Of a stretch of DNA of 64,000 nt, positions 41,964 through 49,456 are shown in pieces. The position numbers and the translations under genes are program-made. The notes under the pieces were generated by a model. It searched no databases, had not been told where the DNA came from, and saw nothing but the letters and a program-made list of their open reading frames with translations. Numbering within the stretch: the stretch's first letter is position 1; each line of letters starts with the position of its first letter. Source of the stretch: an uncultured Elusimicrobiales bacterium (GTDB taxonomy: Bacteria; Elusimicrobiota; Elusimicrobia; Elusimicrobiales; Elusimicrobiaceae); contig CAKUMH010000003.1 in the NCBI GenBank assembly GCA_934667625.1, forward strand, positions 62,001-126,000, in the 5' to 3' direction.

Positions 41964-42856
41964 AGAAGAATTTTATCACCCTTGGAACCTTTGACGGCGT
42001 GCACTTGGGGCACCGCCACCTTTTTACCCGCTTGGATGCGTTGGCCGCCCTCCACCTGATGCGGCCGCTGGTGCTGTATTTTCCGCTCCCGCCCAAAACG
42101 ATTTTATCCCCCCACCCGGAAATGAGCGTGCTCACGCTGCCGGACGAAAAAAAACACCTGCTCAAAAACTTGGGCCTTCGTGCAAACGCCTTGGATTTTG
42201 AAACGCTTCACAACCAAACGCCGCAACAATTTTTTGAGGAAATTTTAGTAAAAAAATACAACATGGGCGGGTTACTCGTCGGGCCGGATTTTGCCTTTGG
42301 CAAGGACCGCCAAGGCGGCGCGGATTTTTTGCGCGAGGCCTGCCAACGCCACAACCTTCCGTTTGAAGTGGCCGATTTTTACCGCGCCGGGAGCGAAAAA
42401 ATTTCTTCTTCGCTCATTCGCAAAACACTGGCGCAGGGCGATATTGCCCTGGCGAACACGCTTTTAAGCCGTCCCTATGAACTGACGGGCACCGTGGTCA
42501 AGGGCCATAAACTCGGGCGCAAGCTGGGCTTTCCCACCGCCAATTTGGACACCGGCCTTTACAAAATTTTGCCGCTTGGCGTGTATGCCGTTAAGGTGCG
42601 CGTCGGACGGAAATTGTACGACGGGTTTTGCAACATCGGCTTTCGCCCAACGGTCAACACGCTCCACACCGTGCTGCCGCTGGTGGAAGTGAACATTTTT
42701 GATTTCCGCCAAAGCATTTACGGCCGCAAAATCACCGTGTGGTTTGCCGAAAAATTACGCGCAGAAACTAAATTTAACGGATTAGACGCCTTGGTGGCGC
42801 AGCTTAAAAAAGACCGCCAAACCGCCCGCGCGGCCTTGAAATCCTTTCGTTTTTAA
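41960..42856 (+). CDS. ribF: Bifunctional riboflavin kinase/FAD synthetase
   Basis: Converts riboflavin to FMN and FAD. The N-terminal adenylyltransferase domain has GTFDGVHLGHRHLF, and the ISSSLIRKTLAQGD motif leads into the C-terminal flavokinase domain (GHKLGRKLGFPTANL, LPLGVYAVKVRVG, DFRQSIYG). The 298 residues are normal. It is the last gene of the rbfA-nrnA-truB-ribF run. Confidence 0.97.
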   Translation: MKKNFITLGTFDGVHLGHRHLFTRLDALAALHLMRPLVLYFPLPPKTILSPHPEMSVLTLPDEKKHLLKNLGLRANALDFETLHNQTPQQFFEEILVKKYNMGGLLVGPDFAFGKDRQGGADFLREACQRHNLPFEVADFYRAGSEKISSSLIRKTLAQGDIALANTLLSRPYELTGTVVKGHKLGRKLGFPTANLDTGLYKILPLGVYAVKVRVGRKLYDGFCNIGFRPTVNTLHTVLPLVEVNIFDFRQSIYGRKITVWFAEKLRAETKFNGLDALVAQLKKDRQTARAALKSFRF

Positions 42857-42870
42857 TTCCGCCAGACCAC

Positions 42871-42902
42871 AAAAAAACCTCCCGCAGCGGGGAGGTTTTT
42901 TG
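42871..42902. terminator. Bidirectional terminator between ribF and the 42922 gene
   Basis: AACCTCCCGC/GCGGGGAGGTT has A and T runs on both sides, suiting two convergent genes. Confidence 0.85.
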
Positions 42903-42921
42903 TTAATGCGAAAGTAAAAAC

Positions 42922-43194
42922 TTATTCTTCCGTTTCGCTGTAGTCGCGCACAAACAGCACAATGTAGGCCAGCCACGACGCGCCGAAGAAGATCAAAAAG
43001 CAGTAGGAAAACCACCACATTTTATTCATGGGGTTGTAGTCCACCACTAAAGACTCCACAAAAAGCGAGCCCAAAATTACCGCCAAATAGCCCCACACCC
43101 ACACAGCCAGGAGCTTGAGCAGCAAGTCCAACGTGCCGACGATTAAACCCTTTTCGGCAAACGGCCTTTTTAAATAGGTAAGTAAAGTTTGCAT
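42922..43194 (-). CDS. Small two-helix membrane protein
   Basis: The 90-residue protein has two hydrophobic segments (LLKLLAVWVWGYLAVILGSLFV and MWWFSYCFLIFFGASWLAYIVLFV) and an acidic tail (RDYSETEE). No family is recognised. It is preceded by no clear terminator from the 43233 gene, so the two may form an operon with a 38-base gap. Confidence 0.7.
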   Translation of the reverse strand: MQTLLTYLKRPFAEKGLIVGTLDLLLKLLAVWVWGYLAVILGSLFVESLVVDYNPMNKMWWFSYCFLIFFGASWLAYIVLFVRDYSETEE

Positions 43195-43232
43195 AAGTTT
43201 ATTTTAATCTCCCGTAACCGGTTTGTCAAGCC

Positions 43233-44015
43233 TTAGGGCTGCATAGCAGGGTCCGTGGCGTTGTAGCCAAAGCCGTCATCCGAGGACAAGGCAGGATTGG
43301 TAAAATTCTGCGGGGCCGCGCCGCCTGCGTTGTAGTTATTGGGCGCGTTCAAATTTTCATCCACTGCCTGGGCCGTGCCGGTGCTGGGCATCGGGTACGA
43401 GCCATAGTTATCCTCTTGATACGGATCCGTCTCAAAATTTTGGGTAACAGGCTCCTGCGGTTCCGGCTGCTGTTCCACCGCGGGTTCCGCGGCGGCCTGC
43501 TTTAAGTAGCGGTTCGGTTTTTTGTGGCGAGCGAGCAGCCCGGCCTTGGTTTCCTTGGAGGACATCCTTTTTTCCGTCAAAACGGAGGGCGTATCCAGGC
43601 GTTTGGGAGCAGTGGCCGTGGCGGCCTTTTTGGCCTGGTCGGCGGCGGCTCTCTTTTGGGCCTCTTCCAGGGCCAAACGTTCCTGCTCGCTTAACGTATC
43701 ATTTGTAAAAGCGGGGAATTTCTTTGTGTCCACATAATCTTGGTTGACGGCCACGCCGTCCTTATCAAAATACACCTGTTTGCGCGGCTGGGCGGGTTCG
43801 GTTTCGTCCGCGGCGGGCGTGTTGGACGACACGCCATAATACACCAGCTCCGGCCCGGCAGCGACAGGGGCGGCAGCCTCGGGGGTGAGGCAATAGGCCA
43901 CGCGTTCGCGCGTAGAGGCGTTTTGGTGGGCATCCACGCGGGTTTCGCAAGTGGAGGCCGCAATCACCGGCCACGCCAGCAAAAGCGTACAAAAAGTGAC
44001 AAAGGTTTTTTTCAT
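43233..44015 (-). CDS. Secreted low-complexity protein of unknown function
   Basis: The 260-residue protein has a signal peptide (MKKTFVTFCTLLLAWPVIAA) and two early Cys (CETRVDAHQNASTRERVAYC) that could form one disulfide. A charged helical stretch follows (LSEQERLALEEAQKRAAADQAKKAA), and then a disordered Pro/Gln/Asn/Tyr-rich C-terminus. GGAG precedes ATG. The pattern fits a periplasmic or surface protein; no function can be given. Confidence 0.72.
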   Translation of the reverse strand: MKKTFVTFCTLLLAWPVIAASTCETRVDAHQNASTRERVAYCLTPEAAAPVAAGPELVYYGVSSNTPAADETEPAQPRKQVYFDKDGVAVNQDYVDTKKFPAFTNDTLSEQERLALEEAQKRAAADQAKKAATATAPKRLDTPSVLTEKRMSSKETKAGLLARHKKPNRYLKQAAAEPAVEQQPEPQEPVTQNFETDPYQEDNYGSYPMPSTGTAQAVDENLNAPNNYNAGGAAPQNFTNPALSSDDGFGYNATDPAMQP

Positions 44016-44083
44016 ATTTTCTCCGTAAGTTTATGATAGTACATTTTGCAGGGTTTTGTATAGAGGGGTTTATGTTTTTTGCC

Positions 44084-44112
44084 AAAAAAACGCCCCTCAC
44101 GCATGTGAAGGG
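44084..44112 (-). terminator. Terminator of the tRNA gene
   Basis: CCCTTCAC/GTGAGGGG with a four-base loop is followed by CGTTTTTTT on the minus strand. Confidence 0.75.
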
Positions 44113-44122
44113 CATAAAAAAA

Positions 44123-44196
44123 TGTCACCGGGTGGGATCGAACCACCGACCTAGCGCTTATGAAACGCTCGCTCTAACCAGCTGAGCTACGGTGAC
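44123..44196 (-). tRNA. tRNA with CAT anticodon (elongator Met most likely)
   Basis: On the minus strand the 74-base sequence folds as a cloverleaf: acceptor GTCACCG/CGGTGAC, D-arm GCTCAGCTGGTTAGAGC, anticodon arm AGCGT-TTCATAA-GCGCT, and T-arm GGTGGTTCGATCCCACC with discriminator A. CCA is not encoded. The fully paired first base pair and lack of three G-C pairs in the anticodon stem exclude initiator tRNA. A tRNA(Ile) whose CAT is modified to lysidine cannot be excluded. Confidence 0.93.
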
Positions 44197-44213
44197 GTAA
44201 ATCTTGTATATTT

Positions 44214-44243
44214 ATTATAACAAAACTTGGCACGCCCGTGCAA
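44214..44243 (-). promoter_or_regulatory. Promoter of the tRNA gene
   Basis: On the minus strand TTGCAC, an 18-base spacer and TATAAT lie 17 bases before the mature tRNA 5' end. Confidence 0.7.
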
Positions 44244-44270
44244 GAATTTTCTTTCCTCCGACGGAAAACC

Positions 44271-44867
44271 CTACTCGTACAAGACGTATGCGCTCATTTT
44301 TTCGGGCACCCGGCCGGACTTAGCCACCTCAAAATCCGCTTTGGCCTCTTCCGTCTTTCCCAGCTGCAGGTAAGCCGCGCCGCGCGCGCTGTATACTTCC
44401 GCCGCCGGACGCAAACGCAGGGCGGAGGAGTAATCCGCCACCGCCTCTTGGTACTTGCCCAACATAAAGTACACCCCGCCGCGGGAAAAATACGCCTCCG
44501 CCAGTTGCGGGTCCAGCTGCAAAGCCAGTCCCAGCACCGTCAGCGCGTTTTGGTAATCGCCCTTGGCTGCCAGCACGCTGGCATAGGCGGTATAGGTATT
44601 CAAACGGTAAGGATTTTTCTCAAGCACCCGCAAAAAATCCCACTCCGCCAAATCGTATTTTCCAAGCGCATAATACACACTGCCGCGCGAAGCATAGGCG
44701 CTTAAATTTTCCGGGTTTAGTTCAAGGGCCTTTTGGTAGGCCTTAAGCGCCTGCGGCAAACGTCCGTCTTTATAGTATCCGTCCCCGCGCAGCACATATT
44801 CGGCCGATGTGGGCAGCGAAGTGCAGCCCCCCAGCAAACAAACAAAAAGGATAAGCAGTTTTTTCAT
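44271..44867 (-). CDS. TPR-repeat lipoprotein
   Basis: The 198-residue protein has a lipoprotein signal (MKKLLILFVCLLGGC, Cys15). It contains about four tetratricopeptide repeats: AEYVLRGDGYYKDGRLPQALKAYQKALELNPEN, SAYASRGSVYYALGKYDLAEWDFLRVLEKNP, NTYTAYASVLAAKGDYQNALTVLGLALQLDPQ and AEAYFSRGGVYFMLGKYQEAVADYSSAL. The layout resembles NlpI and PilF/PilW. PilF-type lipoproteins help outer-membrane secretin assembly for type IV pili, which would suit this pilin-rich genome, but that is only a possibility. Confidence 0.87.
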   Translation of the reverse strand: MKKLLILFVCLLGGCTSLPTSAEYVLRGDGYYKDGRLPQALKAYQKALELNPENLSAYASRGSVYYALGKYDLAEWDFLRVLEKNPYRLNTYTAYASVLAAKGDYQNALTVLGLALQLDPQLAEAYFSRGGVYFMLGKYQEAVADYSSALRLRPAAEVYSARGAAYLQLGKTEEAKADFEVAKSGRVPEKMSAYVLYE

Positions 44868-44957
44868 ATCTTTCCCCTAAGGTCCTAAAAATTATACAAC
44901 AAAAGGCCTATTTTTTTCTAGGTACAACTTTTTTTAAAAATAGGTCTAAAGACCCTG

Positions 44958-44984
44958 TTGCCCGGCACGGCAAAGTGTTATGAT
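44958..44984 (+). promoter_or_regulatory. Promoter of the candidate small RNA
   Basis: TGTTATGAT is an extended -10 with hexamer TATGAT at 44979-44984. A TTGCCC 15 bases upstream could act as -35. No gene starts within 100 bases downstream. Confidence 0.5.
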
Positions 44985-44989
44985 AAGTG

Positions 44990-45060
44990 TATAGAAAGTG
45001 TTTTTTAATTTCACCCAAACCGCTGTAGTCCCAAACCCTGCTACAGCGGTTTCCCCTTTT
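44990..45060 (+). ncRNA. Candidate small RNA of about 70 bases with its own terminator
   Basis: After the promoter at 44958-44984 comes a 26-base unpaired A/T-rich region, then a perfect 12-base-pair stem AAACCGCTGTAG/CTACAGCGGTTT (45017-45052) with a 12-base loop, then CCCCTTTT. No credible open frame is present. The next gene has its own -10 after this hairpin. It could be a small RNA or a short attenuated leader. Confidence 0.45.
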
Positions 45061-45089
45061 ATACGCCCCTTCTCTTACACCCTGCGAAA

Positions 45090-45098
45090 TGCTACAAT
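45090..45098 (+). promoter_or_regulatory. Extended -10 promoter of the glycosyltransferase operon, leaderless
   Basis: TGCTACAAT is followed by six bases (ACCCTT) and then ATG at 45105, with no ribosome site. Confidence 0.65.
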
Positions 45099-45104
45099 AC
45101 CCTT

Positions 45105-45866
45105 ATGAAGAAACCGCGTATTTCTCTTTTTATTATCGCCAAGGACGAAGAAGCCAAAATTGCCAAGTGCATTTTAAGCGCCCGGGGGCTGGTCAATGAG
45201 GTAATTGTGGTCAATGCCTTTTCCAAGGATAAAACCGCCCTCATCTGCCGCGACCTGGGAGCCCAAGTGTACGACCGCGCCTTTGACGGCTTTGCCAACC
45301 AAAAGAATTTCGGGCTGTCCAAAGTAACGGGAGACTGGGCACTGAACCTGGACGCGGACGAGACTTTGTCCCCCGCATTAAAAGAAGAAATTGCCCAAGT
45401 GATCCAACACACCGATTGCTCCGGATTCTACTTGCCCTTTTGCAACTATTTTTTGGGCAAAAAAATGCGCTTTAGCGGGCTGAATAAAGAAAAACACCTG
45501 AGGTTGGTGCGCACCCAATGCGCGCATTACACGGGCGGCCTGGTGCATGAGGGGTTAAGATTGCAAGGCAAAACGGGCACGCTTAAAAATGTGGTCAACC
45601 ATTATTCCTACGACACGATTGAAACCTATTTCCGCAAATTAAACAAATACACCACCCTCGCCGCGCGGCAAATGCACCAAAACGGGCGGAAGTTTTCGCT
45701 GGCGTTTTTGCTCGTCACGCTCCCGTTTGAATTTGTAAAGCGTTACGTCCTTAAATTGGGTTTTTTGGACGGATTGCGCGGGTTTCTGTGGGCGACCTTT
45801 TCCACGGGATACGTGCTTGTAAAATACGCCAAACTGTGGCAATTAGAGGAGCAAGCTAAAAGATGA
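45105..45866 (+). CDS. Family 2 glycosyltransferase (WaaE/KdtX-like)
   Basis: The 253-residue enzyme has a GT-A fold: N-terminal RISLFIIAKDEEAKIAKCILSA, NEVIVVNAFSKDKT and the metal-binding LNLDADETLS. Its order of motifs and the GLVHEGL segment resemble WaaE-type LPS core glucosyltransferases. It probably adds a sugar to lipid A core at the cytoplasmic face. It overlaps a polysaccharide deacetylase by four bases. Confidence 0.9.
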   Translation: MKKPRISLFIIAKDEEAKIAKCILSARGLVNEVIVVNAFSKDKTALICRDLGAQVYDRAFDGFANQKNFGLSKVTGDWALNLDADETLSPALKEEIAQVIQHTDCSGFYLPFCNYFLGKKMRFSGLNKEKHLRLVRTQCAHYTGGLVHEGLRLQGKTGTLKNVVNHYSYDTIETYFRKLNKYTTLAARQMHQNGRKFSLAFLLVTLPFEFVKRYVLKLGFLDGLRGFLWATFSTGYVLVKYAKLWQLEEQAKR

Positions 45867-46651
45867 GTATGTGCCTGGCCGCTTTGGTCCTTTTAATTAT
45901 GTATGCCTTTTGGCGTTTTCCGGCGTTGCGCAAAACGTGGTACTTGCCCCCACGCCGCGGCTTTGTGGCCATGATGTACCACCACATCGGCTTGGTGGAC
46001 GACCCCACAGCCGAGCAATTTCCCTTTACCATTCGCCCGGAAATGTTTGAACGCCAACTGCTGTTCTTAAAAGCTAACGGCTACACGCTTATTTCGCTAA
46101 CCGAACTGGAAACCGCCTGTAAAGCAGGCCGCTCCTCGGTAGAAAAACCCGTGCTCCTTACGTTTGACGACGGCCACGCGGACAACTATTTTAATCTCTT
46201 TCCCCTCCTTAAAAAATACAACGTCCCCGCGCTTATCTTTTTGATTACCGACCGTGTCGGCACCGACGGATATTTAACCTGGCAGCAAGTGCAGCAAATG
46301 CAGCAAAGCGGGTTGGTGGCCTTTGGCTCGCACTCGTGTTCGCACCGCCGGCTGCGCAGTTTGCCGGATGAGGAAATCGTCCAAGAACTGACCGAAAGCA
46401 AAAAAGTGCTGGAGGAAAAACTGGGCCGCACCGTAACGGCTTTTTGCTATCCGTACGGCGCAGGCGGTTTTGACAAGCGCGTCCGTCCCCAAGTGTTCAA
46501 GGCCGGATATCTGTTTGATTTCAGCACCAAAAAAGGGATCAACCCCTGGCCGTGGAAGGGCAAATCCACGCTGCGCCGCACCTTTCCGCGCGGCGGCGAA
46601 ACGCTGTACGACTATCACTTGCAGCTTACCCGCGGGCAAAGCAAACTCTGA
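45863..46651 (+). CDS. Polysaccharide deacetylase (NodB/CE4 family), intact
   Basis: The 262-residue protein has an N-terminal membrane anchor (MCLAALVLLIMYAFW) and a NodB domain. Motif 1 TFDDG (100-104) supplies catalytic base and metal Asp; motif 2 SHSCSHRRL gives His157 and His161; motif 3 includes AFCYPYG. The reaction is metal-dependent removal of N-acetyl groups from a surface polysaccharide or glycolipid; the substrate is unknown. The stop overlaps the ATG of the next gene (TGATG), an inactive paralogue. Confidence 0.92.
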   Translation: MSMCLAALVLLIMYAFWRFPALRKTWYLPPRRGFVAMMYHHIGLVDDPTAEQFPFTIRPEMFERQLLFLKANGYTLISLTELETACKAGRSSVEKPVLLTFDDGHADNYFNLFPLLKKYNVPALIFLITDRVGTDGYLTWQQVQQMQQSGLVAFGSHSCSHRRLRSLPDEEIVQELTESKKVLEEKLGRTVTAFCYPYGAGGFDKRVRPQVFKAGYLFDFSTKKGINPWPWKGKSTLRRTFPRGGETLYDYHLQLTRGQSKL

Positions 46652-47424
46652 TGATTTTTTTATTTCTTGCCTTTGCCGCGTTGGCAGCGGCCTTGTTCGG
46701 ATATTTCGTTTGGCGCAAAAGCGCGCCGGCCTTGGTGGTGCTGGCGTACGAAAAAGCAGGCACGCCACCCAAAAGCTCCCGCTTAAAAAACGAATGGGTC
46801 TCCGCCGCGCAGTTTGAAAAAGACTTAAACCGCCTGCTGGCGCGCGGTTTTACTCCCGTGCCGCTCCGCGCACTCCAAACCCCGCAAAATTTACCTAAAA
46901 AACCCGTTTTACTCGCTTTTTTAGGCGGATATCAATCTTTTTTTACACAAATTTTTCCGCTTTTATCCGCTAAAAAAGTGCCCTGCGCGCTTTTTTTGGC
47001 GCCCGACTGCGTGAGCACCTACAACCGTTGGAACGATCCCTTTCAAGAGCCCTGGCAAAACGTATTGACGGAAAAAGAACTCTCCGCACTGGCTAAAAGC
47101 GGCCTCATCAGTTTCGGCGCGCTGGCGCTTTCGTCGGCGGACGTAACCACCGAGCCCGACGAAAACCAAGCCCGCTATTTGGTGCAGGAAAGCCTCCACC
47201 GCCTGCCTTCGCAGTTGGGGCTTACGCCCGAAGGCTTTGCCCTGTGGCCTGCTAAAAATTGGGACGAAAAAAAAGCCGCCCCATATTTGGACGGCTCTTT
47301 AAATCTGCCCATTATCACACCGCTTTGCGGGGTCAACCCCAAGGCGGGCGCGCGCTTTTTAAAAGTTCTCCAACCCACCAAACACCCATTGGCCACGCGC
47401 TACACGCTTTTTAAGCTGCGCTAG
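46651..47424 (+). CDS. Catalytically dead polysaccharide deacetylase paralogue
   Basis: The start is ATG 46651, overlapping the previous stop. The 257-residue protein has a membrane anchor (MIFLFLAFAALAAALFGYFVW) and aligns along its length with the preceding deacetylase, as in PVLLAFLGGYQSFFTQIFPLL against PVLLTFDDGHADNYFNLFPLL. Both Asp residues of motif 1 are replaced (AFLGG, 89-93), both His of motif 2 are replaced (FGALALSS, 155-162), and the N-terminal YHH has become AYEKAG. The frame is uninterrupted, so it appears kept as a non-enzymatic partner or sugar-binding protein. Its stop shares CTAG with the convergent prepilin. Confidence 0.82.
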   Translation: MIFLFLAFAALAAALFGYFVWRKSAPALVVLAYEKAGTPPKSSRLKNEWVSAAQFEKDLNRLLARGFTPVPLRALQTPQNLPKKPVLLAFLGGYQSFFTQIFPLLSAKKVPCALFLAPDCVSTYNRWNDPFQEPWQNVLTEKELSALAKSGLISFGALALSSADVTTEPDENQARYLVQESLHRLPSQLGLTPEGFALWPAKNWDEKKAAPYLDGSLNLPIITPLCGVNPKAGARFLKVLQPTKHPLATRYTLFKLR

Positions 47425-48032
47425 TTCATCGTGTAAACGAGACACGTTGTATTTCCGCAAGTACCCTTGTGGGCAAACGTGCCTACCGACGAACAAACAT
47501 ACTTGGCTAACGCGTTATTTTCATCGTAAACAAAACATTGGCGTTTCCCGGAAAACCCATACAAATAACTAACACCTAACTTGTCGTGGCGAGCATAGAC
47601 GTTGTTATACTTTCCACCATCCATCAGGTCAAAGTAGTAATCCTTTCCCGGAATGCGAAACGTATACCCGGCCTGATCTACCGCTACGGGCGGAAAATCG
47701 GGGGAGAGCTCTTCAAAGCTGGTGGCATATCTTCCGTTGGCCAGGTAATACAAATCTTCTTGTTGCTTAAGCGAATTGACAAGTGCCAGCATTTCGCTAA
47801 ATTGGCTTTTGGCCACTGCTTTTTGATATTGCGGCACGGCAATCGCCGCTAAAATACCAATAATAAGAACCACCACCAATAACTCAATCAGCGTAAACCC
47901 GCAGGCAACCGTTTTGCCCTTGTTGTTGCTGTCATCCTGGAAGGCTGTAGTCCAGGATCTCTCCGTTGTCGTTTTCTTATCCGTCCTCTCTGCCATAAAC
48001 CTACCTAATCGGCCCGCCATCACATTTTTCAT
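47421..48032 (-). CDS. Type IV prepilin-like protein with an extended, repeat-bearing leader
   Basis: The 203-residue prepilin starts at ATG 48032 (AAGGAAGGG upstream). The mature region is FTLIELLVVVLIIGILAAIAVPQYQKAVAKSQ with Glu5, followed by a Cys-containing globular part (CFVYDENN, CSSVGTFAHKGTCGNTTC). The predicted leader before Phe is 45 residues, against 11 in its closest relative at 22351-22875; both begin MKNV. The additional part is encoded by about 102 bases (roughly 47901-48003) that include a dispersed palindromic repeat. Whether PilD can process such a leader is uncertain; translation could also start at internal Met13. Confidence 0.85.
   Translation of the reverse strand: MKNVMAGRLGRFMAERTDKKTTTERSWTTAFQDDSNNKGKTVACGFTLIELLVVVLIIGILAAIAVPQYQKAVAKSQFSEMLALVNSLKQQEDLYYLANGRYATSFEELSPDFPPVAVDQAGYTFRIPGKDYYFDLMDGGKYNNVYARHDKLGVSYLYGFSGKRQCFVYDENNALAKYVCSSVGTFAHKGTCGNTTCLVYTMN
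47931..47969. repeat. Dispersed palindromic repeat inside a prepilin gene
   Basis: GTCATCCTGGAAGGCTGTAG with TCCAGGATCTCTCCGTT is the same unit as the intergenic copy at 38265-38302. It lies in frame within the leader codons of the 47421-48032 prepilin. Confidence 0.85.
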
Positions 48033-48043
48033 AACACCCTTCC

Positions 48044-48083
48044 TTTTTGATAAATTTTTCGTATACTCAAATTTTATCAAAAA
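48044..48083. promoter_or_regulatory. Inverted repeat in the prepilin promoter, variant of 22887-22926
   Basis: TTTTTGATAAA and TTTATCAAAAA arms flank a spacer, with one mismatch farther in. Compared with 22887-22926 a C-G pair has become A-T in both arms. The minus strand contains TGATAAAAT, an extended -10, within the repeat. Confidence 0.65.
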
Positions 48084-48141
48084 AAAAACGATTACAACCC
48101 TTTTGTGTTTTGCCTGCCCGAAAACGGCACAAAAAGGAAGA

Positions 48142-48171
48142 GATCCTGGACAAAAACTTTCCAGGATGACT
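48142..48171. repeat. Dispersed palindromic repeat, short unit
   Basis: ATCCTGGACAAAAACTTTCCAGGAT is a GTCATCCTGGA-class palindrome with a short loop, in the intergenic space upstream of the prepilin. Confidence 0.6.
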
Positions 48172-48200
48172 CTTGTGTAATAACGACCCCAACAACAGGC

Positions 48201-48235
48201 AAAAACGCCGCAGGTTGTTAAGCCCGCGGCGTTCT
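48201..48235 (-). terminator. Terminator of lpxK
   Basis: AACGCCGCGGG/CCTGCGGCGTT is followed by TTT on the minus strand. Confidence 0.75.
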
Positions 48236-48259
48236 AAAAATTTTTCCCCAACAAGTTTC

Positions 48260-49363
48260 CTAGCGGTTTTTTATCTTGGAAAACTTGGGGTACAGCACAT
48301 CGGTAAACTTGTCAAATTCCGCTTCGCCGCCGCGAATTTTCAAATTGACCGACAGCACATACACGTCCTTGGTCAAAATTTCGCGCCAGTTATCTGGAAA
48401 TTTTACAAAGTCCTTAAACGTGGTGATAAGCGGCAGGCCGCCGCGCGTTTCTTCAAAGGTGCGCAGGTTTTCTTCCGTATAAAACTGATGGTCGGGGAAG
48501 CGCCACTTTTGCTTAAGCTCCAGACCTAGACCCGTTAGGGTGTTTTCAAAGGTTTCCGGGTGGCCCAGTGCGCAAAAGCACGCCGCCGGCCCTTTAATAG
48601 CGCTCAAATCCACCTTTTGGGTGGTGCAAATGTCAAAAAAGTATTCCGGCTGGTGCACGCTTTCCACGATTTCCACCGTGTCGTTATACAAACGAATGGT
48701 GTCTTTTACGTCCTCCAATTGGCGGGCGGACACTTGGTCGCAATGGGTCAGCACAATCAGGTTGGCCCGCTTTAAGGCGCAAAGCGGCTCGCGCAGAATA
48801 CCGTAGGGCAAAAGCTGTTTGTTGCCAAACGGATTTTTGGCATCCACCAAAATCACGTTCGCATCGCGGCGCAAACGGTGGTGCTGCAGGCCGTCGTCCA
48901 GCAAAATGATTTGGCTCTTAAAGCGGCGCAGTGCTTCGGTGGCGGCGGCGGCACGGTCCGGGCAGATGACAATCGGCACCTTATATTGTGCCAGCACGCG
49001 GCTCATCATAAAGGGCTCGTCACCCGCCAGGCGCCAATCGGCGTCCGGATTGTCAAACAGCACCACCGGGCCATCGGTTTTTTGCTGGCGCTTGTAGCCG
49101 CGCGACACAATCGCCACGCGAATGCCCTCCTTGGCCAGGGTAGTGGCCGCTAGCAGCACCGCCGTTGTTTTTCCGGTTCCCCCCGCCGTAATGTTGCCAA
49201 TGCACACCACGCGGGAATTGACCGTTTTGGTGGCCTTCCAGCCGTTTTCGTACGCGGCTCTGTCCAGCCAGGCGCCAACGCCGTAAAGCTTAGACGCCGC
49301 CAACAGCACGCCGCGGCCCAACATATTTTGTTCCAAATCTTTCTTTAGTTTCTGTAAATCCAT
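48260..49363 (-). CDS. lpxK: Tetraacyldisaccharide 4'-kinase
   Basis: Inner-membrane-associated kinase that phosphorylates the lipid A precursor at the 4' position. ATG 49363 gives 367 residues starting MDLQKLKKDLEQNMLGRG; the open frame continues far upstream only because it is antisense to the next gene. Walker A GNITAGGTGKTT lies at 56-67, then VSRGYKRQQ, DEPFMMSRVL and ILLDDGLQHHRLRRD. It is divergent from the lipid A acyltransferase. Confidence 0.95.
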   Translation of the reverse strand: MDLQKLKKDLEQNMLGRGVLLAASKLYGVGAWLDRAAYENGWKATKTVNSRVVCIGNITAGGTGKTTAVLLAATTLAKEGIRVAIVSRGYKRQQKTDGPVVLFDNPDADWRLAGDEPFMMSRVLAQYKVPIVICPDRAAAATEALRRFKSQIILLDDGLQHHRLRRDANVILVDAKNPFGNKQLLPYGILREPLCALKRANLIVLTHCDQVSARQLEDVKDTIRLYNDTVEIVESVHQPEYFFDICTTQKVDLSAIKGPAACFCALGHPETFENTLTGLGLELKQKWRFPDHQFYTEENLRTFEETRGGLPLITTFKDFVKFPDNWREILTKDVYVLSVNLKIRGGEAEFDKFTDVLYPKFSKIKNR

Positions 49364-49444
49364 AAAGTCCCCTAAATCTGTTTTAGATATTTTAGCATTT
49401 CTTTGGCGCTTGCAAAACCGAACGGGTTTAAAAGACAAAATTAG

Positions 49445-49450
49445 TATAAT
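49445..49450 (+). promoter_or_regulatory. -10 element of the acyltransferase operon, leaderless
   Basis: TATAAT is followed by six bases (GGGTAT) and then ATG at 49457. No Shine-Dalgarno is present. Confidence 0.6.
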
Positions 49451-49456
49451 GGGTAT

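Noticed and set aside
44880..44945. Inverted repeat CCTATTTTT/AAAAATAGG upstream of the TPR lipoprotein
   Set aside because: It is A/T-rich with a long loop and no conserved partner in the window, so I could not separate it from chance.
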